A DNA stretch of 64,000 nt from Ottelia alismoides (taxonomy: Eukaryota; Streptophyta; Magnoliopsida; Alismatales; Hydrocharitaceae): NCBI GenBank assembly GCA_037367405.1, contig JAZKJV010000092.1, forward strand, positions 124,001 through 188,000, given 5' to 3'. The translations under genes and the position numbers were made by a program. Each line of letters opens with the position of its first letter. The first letter of the stretch is position 1. The notes beneath the pieces were generated by a model. The model ran no database searches, was not told where the DNA came from, and saw only the letters and a program-made list of their open reading frames with translations. Below are positions 31,667 through 44,379 of this stretch, piece by piece.

Positions 31667-32969
31667 TTGTCACTTATTGTGCTCCGAGGACATAGCACAC
31701 GCTAAGTATAGGGGGGTGTATATTACATAGATACTTAGTCATAGCTCGTACTTTCACGTATTTTATAAATATTATGCGATAATTACAGGATAGGTAAAAG
31801 TTCAACAAAAACGAAAAATGGAAAAAATGATGAAAAAAATATCTTGCATATCATCATTGCATTCATACAAAAAAAGAGAAAAAATCATCTTGCACCTCAT
31901 ATGCATATGCATTTCATTTGCATATCTAGTATATGCAAAGTGGAAAGGTATTGGGTTCTAAGCTGAGTTATGAGTAGGAGTGGAGAGTGGTATTAACTTG
32001 GCCTTACTCTACCTAATTTCCAGAAGAACTTCATCAAGAAAGAGTATTTTAGAAGCTTCAGGTCTTTTGACTTAAATCTTCGAGTTCCGCATGACAATGT
32101 GCAGCCTTTGACTCTTAGTGTCTAATCTGGTCTCCTAATTCTGGGTATATATTTTGAGTAAGGAATTAATTTGTTCTCTTGTACTATGCACTTAGCTCAA
32201 CTCAGGCTGGTTGTTGGAAGACTGTGTGAGTCTCTTTTTTGGTAGCGTGACATCTAAAGATCGGAGTATGGGTTGAAATAAAGCTTTGGAAAAGGGATGG
32301 ACGGTTGGGTGTAATTTTTTTCTAAGACCCCAAAACATGTACGGAAGAAAAGATTCCATATTCATAGGGGCACAAAAGATCCATGTCGAGTTACCAAAAA
32401 TACATACCAAAAAGAAGCCAAACTGTCAAATAATAATTGACCAAAAAGGTCCAAGCAGCAAGAAAACATGCAGATCTTAGTGGAGACTTGGCTAAACTGG
32501 CCGGCTTCACAAGGAGAGGTGACTATACTGGTCACCCTCCAGTTCTTTTCCCCTTCTTCTCATTTCCTCCCCTTTCGATTGTGAACACAGCGCAACAGAC
32601 CTTAGAAGAAAATACATGACTCCCCAAGGACGAGTTATTGGGAGGGGGGTTTGCATGGTAGTTTGTGGGGAGAGCTAAAACCTCACACACATGAGACAAT
32701 TGTTCAATGTTCATAGGATATGCTTTGGTAGAAGGATTGATCTAAGATGAATTCTGAGCCGAACCTGTTACAATGATATGTAGAACTCGAGGGCTGTTGA
32801 TTTCCAAACCCTAATTCTCATAGAAGCTCTGCCATACTATTAATCCAAAGGTTAGGTCTAACTCCATTTTCACCTTTTGTTCATGACTTTGGTATGGAAC
32901 CCAAAATCATTTCACTTTTGCATTTCATTCTAGTTGCTCGGGGACGAGCAAGGTTTAAGCATAGGGGGT
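31667..32969 (+). other. element D internal remnant (3'-UTR type)
   Basis: It opens with GAGGACATAG followed by AAGTATAGGGGGGT, matching the fourth hairpin of element C (about 59502-59533). Further blocks match C's 3' region: AAATAAAGCTTTGGAAAAG (compare C near 61110), GGAGACTTGGCTAAACTGGC (compare 61348) and a TTAGAAG block (compare 61424). It ends in the purine tract directly before the 3' LTR. No coding frame is recognisable. Confidence 0.75.
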
Positions 32970-35900
32970 TGATGAATCTGTGATTCATCATACTAAAAGT
33001 TGATGAATCTCGATTAATTAGTTGCATTTCATCATTTAATCTGCATTTTTACCATTCATACTCTTAGAATTAATATATGCATTTTAACACTCATAATTGC
33101 ATACATAAATCATCTTCACATTTGTACCTAATTTCATGTATTTTTTAATTAATTCATGCTAACTCCAATTGACCTCAAACCATCTCCATTGTGTACATAT
33201 TACTAACAAGATTAAAGGGAAAATACAAAAAAGTTACTAACCAAATAATTGGCTTGTGAGACAAAACTTCAATTTCAGAATAGGCAGACTAAAACGCACA
33301 TATCTTCCTCATATGGTGTCTAATTTAGGTCTACTCACTTTTAAAGTAATATATATTCGAAGACTTCAAAACAAGACCAATTTCATAAAAATCGGAGCTC
33401 ATATATGAAAGTTGGGTTTTGGGCCTCTTTTTGCGCATTTTGTGTTTCACGTGTTTTTGACCTGTCCTTTTTCTTATATTTCTTTTTCATCTATATTCTT
33501 TGATGAAAGTTTTAATAAAATTCACAAAAATCTATATTCAAAATAAGACTGAAATCAAAGAAACTGACCAAGTCTGAGTGTCCTTTATGAGTTTGTATGT
33601 TTATCTTCCATTTTCTTCCTTATTTTATTTCCCTATTTTTTTATTTATTAAAAATAAAAAAAAATAGACTAATGTGTAAATATTTATCTTTAATTTTATC
33701 ATAAAATTTCTTGATTTTTCTCTTAATTAAAAATTATAAAAAAATTACAAATCTCAAAAATCAAGGTATTCTATGTACATAGAGTACTCCAAAAATATCA
33801 CTTTACACAGATGACATCTTTTGCTCTTGAGCCCTTCACTAAAGTTGCAGATCTCAATGAGACGAGAAACTTTTATGAAGAAAAATTTTCAATCAGAGGT
33901 CATTTTCCATTTCTTTCCTATTTATCTTTAAGTTTAATTTTTTGAATTTTTTGGAGCTGGCACGTGGCAGCTCCTGAAGCCACCACGTATCACTCATTTT
34001 TAGCCTTTTCATTTCCTTTATTTTCATATTTTATTAAAAATAATACTAAAAATAAAAGAAAAAAGAAAAAATCCCTCTCACCTCACGTGCTACTCACGTG
34101 AGGGCTCCCCCTTCTTCCAGTCAACAGGCCGCTCCCCATTTCCTGCAACCTCCGCCTCCTCGCTCAACGGCCGTTGTGCATCACTCCTTGCCTTATCCCT
34201 TTGATGGTTGCCTTCCTATTTAAACTCCTCATCTCCCTCTTTTTTGAATTATCTGCCATATCCAGGAAAAGGGGGAGTTCGAAGGAAGGGTGGTGACAAC
34301 CCCTCCCTACGTGGGCGACGATCTCCTCCAGCGCGATCAACCTAGCTTCTCCGCAGGCGAGAACAGGAGGAGCGACGTATCCCCCTCCAATCTCATGCGT
34401 CATCCACATACCCCCAAATCCACTTCCCTTATTTTCATCAAATTCCTCGGTTCCTCCTTACCACTTCCATCGCACTTCATCTACCCTCTTATCCATTGTG
34501 CACATGTCTCGTCATCGACCGGACCAACGTCACATCCTTCTCGACGCCCGTAGGACCAACCGTGCCTCTCCACTGCTCCGGTTGCTTCATCAACGGCCTA
34601 CTCCTACCACCATTGCAACAATCTGCCACAGAGCCAAATCAAGGAAAATCATCTCATCTACGCCAGTACGCCATCTCCTCCTTCTTTCTGGAGCTCCTCC
34701 TCCCATCGCCGTCACTCCAGGCCAGGAAATGGCCGCACCGCACCCTTCCAGCCGCCTAGAACGGCCTTCGCTCTAGTGGCCAACCTGCCATCCTGAGCAC
34801 CTACCCGTGCACCGTCATGCAACCATCGCATCTTCGTCAACCGCCTAGAGCACGTCACTATCCACAGAGCTCATATGCCACATGCGCATCGCCGCGTGCA
34901 AGCAACCCCTCCTCGATCTTCCGCTGGTGATTTGCACGAAGAAGAAGGCCAGAACTCTCCCAAGCACTCACATGCCCCGTACCTCCCTTGTGGGAAGTTT
35001 GCAAGTGTGCCCCTGAGAGATTGACAATTACTGAAGGCCCCCTCAACCATCCAAGGGTCACGTGCAGATTGGACTTTTGCGAAAATCCCCCACAGAGGAC
35101 TACCTTTGCGCCAGTGTCCAGCATTCCAGGGTCACGTGCTACGCAAGTAAACCCTGGACGTTTTGTATGAAGCATCCCTCTGGGGATCAGTAATTACTAT
35201 AAACTTCATGCTCTGTATTTTTTTTATTATTCTATTTATTGTAATCGTAAATAGACCCATGTCTTTCCTCTCTTATTTGAACATTATTTTTGCATTATTT
35301 AATTATTAGAAAAATAGCATTTTGTTCTTCAGTTAATTCTCTACATCATGGTGTATTCATTATATTTTTATGTGCCGTGATTATTTGATAATTAATACTA
35401 TTGTGGAATTCTGCATATTTTGCCCACTGATTGCTTTGAAAATCATATTTAATTAACCATATCTCCAAAAATTGCTAAAAAATCATCGATAGTAGAATTA
35501 ATTGTTATTTACGTTGTGCCCAAAAAGAATTACATTAGCATGCATACTTTTATCTAGAAAAATGCTTTTGTGCATTTCACTAATTAATTTTTAATAGGTA
35601 TTAATCCAATATTTTTAGGGTTTAGGATTTTTTTGAGATATATTACCTAGTAATATATCTTAGATAATTTTATTTCTTAAAAATAAATAGATTTAATATT
35701 TATTATAATTAATTATTGAAATCTCATTGTCTGCATTCATAAATTCATTAATTATTTATCTTGCATCCAAAAAATTCAAAAAAAAATCATTGCATATTTT
35801 TCATCATATTTAACATTTTAGCCAGTTTGAGGATTTTTAGAATTCATTTGATTGAAATTTCTAATTTAGCCTCTGAACTTTGCCAAAATTGCATTTGTCT

Positions 35901-36166
35901 CATTTATTGCACTTAAAAATATAAAAAAAGTCTCATTGAGAACCTAACTTCTAGATCCACTAAAAACCAACCTAAGGAAACAATTGCTTCCCTGATTTTG
36001 ACCTTGGACTTACCAAGTAAAAAAATGAATTGACCGCTCATTTTAATTGGACTAACAATTAAAAAAGTGGTCATTTTGATTAACCCTTAATTGTCCGACT
36101 ACAACGAACGAACATCTTTTAATCTTTATTCTGACTAAAGTAAGAGGGCAATTTTGCGGTTCTTCA
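32970..36166 (+). repeat. element D 3' LTR
   Basis: 3197 bp, starts TGATGAATCTGTG and ends TTCTTCA before the CGTGA target duplication. It is co-linear with 28397-31666, including the TATA-like box (34216-34224) and the GC-rich block, with substitutions and deletions throughout. Confidence 0.9.
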
Positions 36167-36171
36167 CGTGA

Positions 36172-36892
36172 CCATCTCATCTAGCCAAAGAGGACAATTG
36201 ATTGTCCGTCCCAAAAAGGCACGTCACATTTGCCTTACGGGATGATATTTACCAATGTCCCCTATATGACAACATAGGGGACGATCATGATCATACCCTA
36301 TGATAACCATAGAATGGACGGTCGAAACTGTCTCCTCTGACAGCATACCACTTTAACCTAATCAATCAGTACCTGTACCAATATCGACTCTACGTCAAAT
36401 AGACAGGGATCAAGAGAAAAATAAATACATTCATTTCACATACTAGATAATAAGAAATGTTCTGAAATAAGTAATGAAGGGAATTTCAAATTAAAATACT
36501 CTACCTTGACTTTTCAAACTAATTGAACAACATGCTAAACTACTCTACATTATATTGTCCAAACTAATTGTACAATGTACTAAACTATTCTACTAATTAA
36601 AACTAAATATGAGATAACACTATTCATTGTCGTCTCCATCCTCTCTTCATCTTCTTCTCCTTCATCATCATCGTCCAACCATTCGACTTGATTACTTGGT
36701 TGTCTCGGTTGGGTAGTCGAACCTCCAGCTTGATATGTTTGCATGAATGTATTAAAAATTACCATTTCTTGGCACAGAGTCCTAAATTTCATCGTTCATG
36801 CCAGTGACTTGACTCTCTAACTCCATCTCCTACTGTGTCTTTTGAAAGGAAGATAATTTGCTCCCTACTCCATGCAAATTCCAAAGGTAGCA
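36172..36892. mobile_element. CACTA transposon, continuation after element D
   Basis: This resumes the DNA split by D: the CGTGA target duplication occurs at 28392-28396 and 36167-36171. It holds subterminal-looking short repeats (GGACGGTC, GGGGACGATC, CCGTCCC) and, further in, a minus-strand remnant of the CACTA second gene. It is cut at 36892/36893 by the LTR of element A. Confidence 0.65.
36580..36875 (-). pseudogene. En/Spm-type transposase-associated protein, C-terminal remnant
   Basis: The minus strand encodes a short C-terminal piece: EMELESQVTGMNDE near 36800, then EMVIFNTFMQTYQAGG and an acidic DDDDEGEEDEER tail. The pattern (GVGS box, coiled-coil-like EL/ES segment, then low-complexity end) resembles plant Ptta/En/Spm proteins. 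At least one stop and one frame change interrupt it. The call leans on the adjacent CACTA terminus as much as on the protein. Confidence 0.5.
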
Positions 36893-39800
36893 TGATTAAC
36901 ACAAATTATCGAGGGTCTAAAAAGTATGTCTCACACAAGGCAGAGACAACCGAGTCGCTGCGGTGACCCACAATAAGATGTATTTAATCAACAATTAACC
37001 CACACTAAAGATCAATAAATTAGAAATAATGTGGAGTTAAAATTTATTTTTAACTCTGCACAAATGATGTAAAGGGCAAGTATGCAGAGAGTTCGAACAC
37101 AGGGAGCAAACAGGGTAATTCAAATAAAGGTGCTCAAGTGAATGTGTGTGATATGTCTACACTAAGCAAGCAATCAAAAGAATTTTTGTGGGTTTTTAAT
37201 TTTTTTTAATTTTTTTATTTTAATTTAATTTTTAATTTTGTATTTTGATTTTTAATTTTCTGATTTTTATAATTTTATATTTTATATTTTTTTAATTCTT
37301 TTTCAATATTGGAAAATAGGGACAATGTAATAAAAGACAAGCTAAAGTATTTATAAAAATATGCAAAAATAACCAAAAATTCAGAAATAAAATATTTTTG
37401 ATATTTTTAGGATTTTTTACTGTTTTTGTGATTTTTGGGTATTTTTCAAATGTTTTTGGTATTTTTAAATACTGAAATAAGGGAAAACAGTGGAAAATAT
37501 GTTGGCTGTGAGGAAAATGGAAATTAAAATTAGCAAACAGCAACCAAAATTTTTCACACTAATTTTCAAATAAAGAGAATGAAATGTAGAACAAACAGCA
37601 ACTGAGTTTGCATTTTTTGGAGTTTTTTTTGATTTTATATATTTTTTTGAAGTTTTTGATTGTTTTTAAATTTTTAGTGTTTTTCTTTTGAGATTTTTAG
37701 TGATTTTTGGACTGACACTAAATGATTTAATATTTTTTTGGTATTTTCTAAGCTAGATAGTGAATAAAAAGCATGTTTTTGATTTTTAATAAATATAAAA
37801 ATAAAAGAAATCAAAAACTAAAATGTTGGCGTGTAAGAACAAGTTACCAGGAGCTTAAGTCTAATTTTGTGGAATTTTTGGACTTAAAATGATACCCTAA
37901 TTAATTCATGTAAGCACGTAAAAATTAAAGGTCTGGCAGGGACCTTTTAGCAAAAAGACAAAGCTCCAAGGGTTGTTACGCAATTTTTACACCAAGATTT
38001 ATACTGAAATAAATATGTTCTGGACCGAAATCAAATTACAAAACTCGCGACCCTTTTTCCGCAAAATATCCACCCACGCGCGTGCAATGCACGCGCCTGG
38101 GGAGGGCAAAAATGCAATACGTATGAAATATGAGGGGCTGAATGTAAAAGTGTCAGAACTTCTATACTGCATATAAAAGTTTAGATATTAAAACGAGATA
38201 TACGAAAATCCCCGGAATGCCTGTGCAAATTAGCCAAAGTACGTGCGTAATGCACGTGCCCTGGCAGGGGGCTAAAAAGAATTGTCACAAAATCTGGGGG
38301 TCAATACGCAAATTATGCAGAACAATAAAAAGGCCTACGGAAGTTTAAGTACTAATTATCTAATACAAAAATTTGACTGGGTGAGATACGCAAAATACCC
38401 AGTCAAGGGGGCGCATCCGACGGTGGTGGGCGCTTCACTTACGCCACGTGGCAGGACAGGGAGGCGCGATACCCCTTCGGCTTGACGTCCCAGATCAGAT
38501 CTGGCCAGCTGATCAGACGGTTGTGGGCGGCCAGATCCGAGGGCTCACAATCAAACTGGGTCGTCCTTCAGATCGTATGGCGGAGAGGCTGCAAGGATGA
38601 ACAGGCAAGAACGATGCCGGGGTGATTTTCGTCCGGTGATCTAGGGCTCCTCCGACGTACTGTGAAACTCCACGGTGGCTCACTCTCCTCCTGCAGGTCT
38701 TCTCCGATGATCGGTGGCTTCAAAAGTCGTCGTCGACCCCTGGAGCTCTCCTACGACGTCGACGTCGAGGAGGGGCTTCAAGAAGGTCCGGCGAGAGTCA
38801 AAATCGCCTCCAGAAATCTTGTTTGCTGCAATGACCTGCAAGAAACGTTACGGGGAGCAAGGGCAAAATACCTCGCCCCTCCGACTGTGAAAGAAGGCGA
38901 AAAGTGAAAGAAGAGGGAGCTCACCGGAGCTAGCTCCGGCGAGGTGAACGCGAAGGTGATCGGATAGGTTTCAGACCAGATGAAAACGGGTGCACGATCT
39001 TAATGTTAATGCTAAATTAATAAGGCAGAAAAATGGATAAAGGTGGACCTCAAGAGCTACGAGCTCGAAGTTTAGATACCTCACGGCGGCGTAGCCGCCG
39101 GAGATGGCTGGGACGTGCCTCGGCCCTCCGCTGCACCTCGACGAGGTCGGGGATCAACCCCCTATCACCGGGGATCCCTGGCTAATCCTCGGATGTCTCA
39201 GCTTTGGTCAAAAGCGGTCCAAAATGAAAATGGGAGGAATGGGTTGTTTTTGAAACATGGCCGAGGGGCGATCTTCGAGGCGCGATCACGGGTGGATGAA
39301 GAAAATCTGGGTGGATCTATTAGGTCGGCGAGCTAGGTGGTTGTACAGGGTACAACTTTCATGAAGGAAGCGGCTGCCCTCGAGCAACGCATCAACGGTG
39401 AAAAAATCGAGAAGAGAGGGTCATAGGCATTCTGACACGCTGTAGGAGAAGGCCAGGAAGTTGACCAGTGGGTCAACTTTCCAGCCACCTGGTTGGTCCA
39501 CGTGGACCAACCAGGAAAATCCGCAGGAAAAATACTTTCTAAAATCTATAAAAAAATAGATAACGATTTTATTGATTTTTAATTGTGAAATGAAAAATGT
39601 TTATTTTTTATAAATTATTTTATTATGATTTTTAATTATTTTTATGAGGTTTATTTTTACAAGTTACCTTTTTAGCCTTATATAGGTATATTACCTATGT
39701 ATTTTAGTATTTTATTTTTATTTTGTAAATTTTATTTCTATTTTTTTCATTTCTTATTTTCTAAAATTATAAAATACTTTTATATATACAAATATATTTT

Positions 39801-40673
39801 TATTTCATTTTATTGATGTATTATGTACATTAAATAAAATGAAAGTGTAAAAAGAATAGGTATATTTATAGGTGAAGTACCTATGTATATGATATCTACA
39901 AGTATTTTTATTTGAGTTTTATTTACGTTTTTATTTTGATTTTAATGTACATATATATTATAAGTAATATTTACAACATTATAAAAATATAAAATTATAA
40001 AAATAATAAATAAATAATAAATTGAATATTTTAATACGTACAAGTATACAATAGGGGTTCAAAACTCAACTTTCAAACCGTAGCTCCGCCAAATGCGAAA
40101 CCACCGCCATTAAATAGCTTATTTTCTTCTATATACAATTAAAGGTGAGTATGCTGCATTTGGAGTTGTCAGTTGTGAGATACGGGTCTGGGAAGTAGGG
40201 ATTCTGGATTTTTATTCAGACCATAACTTTTTATTTGTATATTATTTTTCAGTGAAATCAATTTTGTAATTTTCCTTGTAATATTATCTACAACTTTCAT
40301 GTACAAAGTTTCTTTATTTAATGTATAAAAAGTGGAACCAAAAATAGGTCCCAAAATGAATAAAGACTGAATAGAAATTATAGGCATTTATAATGTATTT
40401 ATGACCTTATCTCCCCCTATTTTATTCCTTGTCGACCTATTCATCAAGATGCCTAGGTCTCGGGGGTTTTGGGTCATAAAATATTTACAATATTTTATTT
40501 TTTTCTTTTCTTTATTTATTCTAAAATTTTGGCTTTAATTACATTAATTTATACACTATTTAGATGCACATGCATGACTGCTAAGATGCTCTATTTAAGG
40601 GTATTTACAGGCATTTGCTAGGGTTTTTGGTGCCAAAATGATAGAATAAAGATGATGAAATGTGGATTTATCA
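36893..40673 (-). repeat. element A 3' LTR (Athila-like, minus strand)
   Basis: Read on the minus strand it starts TGATAAATCCACATTTCATC at 40673 and ends TTAATCA at 36893, in the style of LTR C (TGATGAATC...TATCA). It is preceded by a PPT (AAAGTATAGGGGGA, 40687-40674). It contains a GC-rich block (38400-39340), long T/A-rich stretches, and paired ACGCGC/CACGTG motifs near 38070 and 38240. The flank TAGCA (36888-36892) would be one side of the target duplication; the other side is outside the window. Confidence 0.85.
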
Positions 40674-43311
40674 TCCCCCTATACTTTACCTTTGCTAGTC
40701 CCTAGCAAACACTTATGCAATAAGTGCAAAAAGAGAAAGAAAGAAAAGAAAAAGAAGAACTTGGATTTTATTTGATTATCAAACTTGTCTTTACAAAATC
40801 AAAGTTTGGAGCTTAAGTCGGACCTTTGGAATTTTAGTGCGGGCAGAACCTTAGTGAGAACCGTGTTTGAAATTCAACAGTCCTTGAGAATCCCAAAGCT
40901 CTGTCCAAGTCTCATCAATAGCCAGGTCAGAAATACTTCAACTCATACGCAAACTCTTACGACTATGAATCTGACTCGTACAGTGTAAGTGATGGTGGCT
41001 CTCCCCAGCTAGAATGACAAAGAAACTGACTTCTCCAGTATGACAACCCAATGATTCCCCAATCCAACAACTCCATCCTCGAGGAGCGGGGTATTCCCTT
41101 CTAAGTTCAAGTGGCAACCAACTCAAGAGGAGGGGGTGAAGAGAAGAATGGACGGTAGCCAGTGTAGCTACCTATCCCGGGATGCAAGACCAGTGTAGTC
41201 AAGTCATCCTGCTGCAGACTCACATGATATGACTTTGGAACTCAAGCTTGCTTATTGACTTTGTACATACTTGCAGGCTTTTTATTTTTGTACATGCCTG
41301 AACTTTTTTTTTGAAATACTATTCACAGCAGCATTTACATAAGGAATTTTTCCTCTTGAGCCAGTAGACTATCCCTCTTTTGAAGCTTTATCGCAACCCA
41401 CAGCCTCCTGTCTTTAGACTTCCTTATCACTGGACGGGTTGGGGTGCACTTCCCTCCCTAGAGAAGGGCAAATGTTTCCACTTGTGTGCGTCTCATACCG
41501 GCAAATCCAATCCCCTCACCACTCCAACTGAGTTGAGCCATGTGAAAGGTGCAGGTGTCCAAGTTAGGTCATTATCAACAAGAGTCGTGTGTGTGCTCTG
41601 AAATACTCTACTTAGGCAGTCAAGAATCCATTGAACCAAGTACCGTGATCCTCAAAGAATTAAGTCAACTAGACCTGAAGTACCTCAAACCCAGTTCCTA
41701 TAAGGTTCCTATTATTAGGTAGATTTTAAGGTCCAATCAAGCTCCAATCTCCAGATTTTACTTAGACTTGTTCAACTATCAAACTCAATCCGAAAAATGC
41801 GAATGCTATGCAATGCAATGCAGAAAATATTTTTGTGATGCAATTTTCAAAGATTTTGAACTTTTTATAGATTTTTTGAAAAGATGCTGATGATGCATAT
41901 GCAGATGCATTTTTTGTCTTTTTCAAAAGGATTTTTCAAATGTTTTTGGATTTTAATTTTGCAAATGTTTTTGGGATTTTTGAAAACAAAAAAGTTTTGA
42001 CTGAAAACTAGGTTAAAAATATGTACACGGGAGTGCTTCTTTATATTTACAAGAAGTGGATTCTAAGAATTTACAAGGGTAAGTGGTCAATTTTATACAT
42101 ATATACATAGTGGATTTTGGTGTGATGTTAGTATTCCTCAAACTTATTTGAAAACAATTTTACACACAATTTTTGAAAACTATAGTCCAAAATAGTTTTT
42201 ACAAACATCTTTACAAACATGTACACACATTTGAAAATCATTTTGCAAAGGTTTTCAAAACAGTATAGATAGATTTTTCAAAAAATTTTGCAACCATTTT
42301 TCAAACCATTTACAAATCATTTTATTTCACACAAAGAAAAGAAATTTTACAATCCACACATTTTAAACAGGTTGAAAACATGTAACAAAACATTTTCAAA
42401 ATAGTTTTCAATAGATATTCACAAAGATTTTCAAACTATTTTTCAAACATTTTGCAAAAAACATTTTCACCTGATTTATTAATCAGTAAATACAAAAAGA
42501 ATTTGAGGAATGATAACATCTTTTTATTAAAGATTTTTAATGAATTTTAAAGAATTAGTAGCCATATTATTAGGAAAATACGGAAGTACGAGTTATGGCT
42601 AAAGTATATACATAGTATATACGACCCCCCTATACTTAGCTTGAGCTATGTCCTCATAGATCGGAGAGAAAAGAGAAGACATAACTCGTACTAAGTATAG
42701 GCAAGTCTAACGAATAAATAAATAAAGGAATGGATGAACAAACGAATGAGAAGTTGACCGTCCCCCCTATACTTAGGATTAAATAATCCTAAGTATAGCA
42801 GACTGTACACAACGCAGGGAGGGTCAAGGGTGGGAATGAACAGATCGTACTCAGATTGTCTCCCCCTATACTTAGGGTAAGATATCCCTAAGTATAGACA
42901 AGAAGAGGAGACAAGGGAGAGGATCGAAAAGAAAATAAAAGAGACTCGGGGTGCACACCCCCCTATACTTAGGACAAAGTACGTCCTAAGTATGGAAAAC
43001 TGTCTACAAAGGCGACACCTTTTTGATAGATACAGAAGATAGAAAAGGAAAAGAAGAAAAGAAGAAAAGAAGAAAAGAGATCGGAAAATGGATGAAGAGA
43101 TCATGAGGATGTACACACCACTCCCCCTATACTTAGGGTAAAAGAAGCCCTAAATATAGGCAACGAGAGGAGTGATGACACAGAACGAAGAATGAACACT
43201 CAACTTGTCTACCCCTCCTATACGTAGGACAAAGTACGTCCTAAGCAAGGCAAACACGAGAAATGGGTAGACGAGCAAAAACGGGAGATAGAAAGAGTCA
43301 CAAGAGAGAAT
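40674..43311 (-). other. element A 3' untranslated region with PPT-like hairpin array
   Basis: No coding signature. Six hairpin modules built on CCTAAGTATAGGGGG lie between 42624 and 43250. Blocks at about 41075-41120 and 41375-41460 match element C's 3' region closely (complement of 61400-61445 and 61060-61135). The stretch 41780-42480 is rich in TTTTCAAA/TTTGAAAA words, as is 59650-60450 of C. Confidence 0.8.
42624..43250 (-). repeat. array of six PPT-like hairpins in element A
   Basis: Modules lie at about 42624-42704, 42762-42799, 42861-42898, 42957-42994, 43121-43160 and 43211-43250. On the minus strand each is CTATACTTAGG-type arm, short loop, CCTAAGTATAGG arm, then a G-run, the same purine sequence that precedes the LTR at 40674. 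Spacing is roughly 60-130 bp and arms show compensating changes in places. Confidence 0.85.
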
Positions 43312-43860
43312 CTACAACATAAAAGGGTGATCATCAGAAGGTGGAAAGCAAACCTTCTTGCGGGACCGCTGAGGGATAGTTCTGGTGTGGTGTATGTCGA
43401 CATCGGGGTCCACAGTGGACGGAAGCCGATCATGGTCGACACGGTGAAGGCCCTCAGTGGAGTCAAATCGGAAAGGGACGAACTGATCGATGGAAGCAGT
43501 ATGGCTAGGTTCTCCCTTGGTGGTCCTATGGTGTGAAGGCACAGACGGGTGAGTAGAAGAAGTACGACTAGGTCCGGCCTTGGAAGTCTCGCAGATGTCA
43601 AAGTGAAATGGGACAAATTCATCATCCTCGGAAGAAGTGTAATCGGAGTCGTCCTGTGAGTCCTCGTCCAGGTCAAAATCAAAAGGAACGAAATCATCTG
43701 TAGAAGTATACGAACTCTGTTCGTCCTCTATAATCTCAACCGGATCATCTTTCTCATAAAAAGGCCCAAATTTCTGAAGAAAAGCGATCAAATCAACTTC
43801 GGCCTCTGGCCCATCAGAATCTACATGGACAGGAGTGGACTCATCAGTGGAAGTAGTCAA
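43312..43860 (-). CDS. acidic ORF of element A with FVPFxFD repeats, unknown function
   Basis: The uninterrupted 182-codon frame (ATG at 43860, MTTSTDESTPVHVDSDG) is strongly acidic and Ser/Thr-rich. A heptad-like motif occurs three times: FVPFDFD, FVPFHFD and FVPFRFD, each after an acidic or polar stretch. A basic patch (PQRSRKKVCF) lies near the C-terminus. It sits between the protease remnant and the 3' untranslated hairpin array, where RT, RNase H and integrase would normally be. I recognise no family. It might be a retained Gag/Pol linker region or an acquired accessory ORF. Confidence 0.5.
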   Translation of the reverse strand: MTTSTDESTPVHVDSDGPEAEVDLIAFLQKFGPFYEKDDPVEIIEDEQSSYTSTDDFVPFDFDLDEDSQDDSDYTSSEDDEFVPFHFDICETSKAGPSRTSSTHPSVPSHHRTTKGEPSHTASIDQFVPFRFDSTEGLHRVDHDRLPSTVDPDVDIHHTRTIPQRSRKKVCFPPSDDHPFML

Positions 43861-43899
43861 AACAGGTCCGTCCTGTCTAGTCTTACATGGGTCATTTGT

Positions 43900-44374
43900 T
43901 TACTTATGAGGTCTCTCAAAGTAATGGGCAACTTCATAAACATCCTCAATTATTTTGGTATCTGCCCCCTGCTCAAATGGTTCAATCACATAAATACTCT
44001 GGATCTCATCAACACATCGCCACACACCAGGAGGAGGATTAGTGAGGTCCATGCTTTCCGACTTCCTCCCCTTTCGAGGGATTCGTCGGGTCTCATCAGG
44101 GATCGCTAAGGAAGTATCTCTAGTAGCATCAGGTAGGTCACATGCCTCAGAGTCAGCTATAATCGGTGAAGGTGTATCAGGTGCAGGTCTCTGGTCAGCT
44201 GTGGGTGCGGTGATCGCTACTTCTCTCTCGTCAACAGGACGGAAGCGAATCTCTCCTGATCCATAGTCAATAACGACCCTCGCAGAGGCGAGGAATGGTC
44301 GTCCCAGGATGATTGGAGATGGCTCCCCTGTGGAGTCCTCCATGGGCAACACAACAAAATCAACATTGTGGCTC
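43900..44374 (-). pseudogene. element A aspartic protease, C-terminal half
   Basis: The minus strand reads HNVDFVVLPMEDS, then IILGRPFLASARVVIDYGSG, which matches the second half of the Ty3-type protease of element C (PIILGRPFLRTSGAVVDYGSG). The catalytic DSG half is missing because element B inserted at 44380; it would lie beyond the nest, outside the window. The frame runs on into a linker and stops at about 43900. Confidence 0.85.
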
Positions 44375-44379
44375 GTGCA

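Larger units (their letters stand above)
28397..36166 (+). mobile_element. Athila-like LTR element D, internally deleted
   Basis: Two long LTRs (28397-31666 and 32970-36166) flank only 1303 bp, and CGTGA duplications (28392-28396 and 36167-36171) enclose the whole. Both LTRs start TGATGAAT like elements B and C. There is no primer binding site, gag or pol. The internal part corresponds to the 3' untranslated region of element C, including a PPT-like AAGTATAGGGGGG and the terminal purine tract at about 32955-32969. The LTRs differ by many substitutions and small indels, so this is an older insertion than C. Confidence 0.9.

Noticed and set aside
28397..36166. Large direct duplication of about 3.2 kb as a possible segmental duplication
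   Set aside because: The copies start TGATGAAT, are separated by a purine tract, and the pair is bounded by the 5-bp duplication CGTGA, so they are LTRs of one element.
39550..40060. AT-rich stretch in LTR A as a separate MITE
   Set aside because: No inverted ends or target duplications, and the equivalent stretch occurs in LTR C (about 49900-50570, inverted), so it is LTR sequence.
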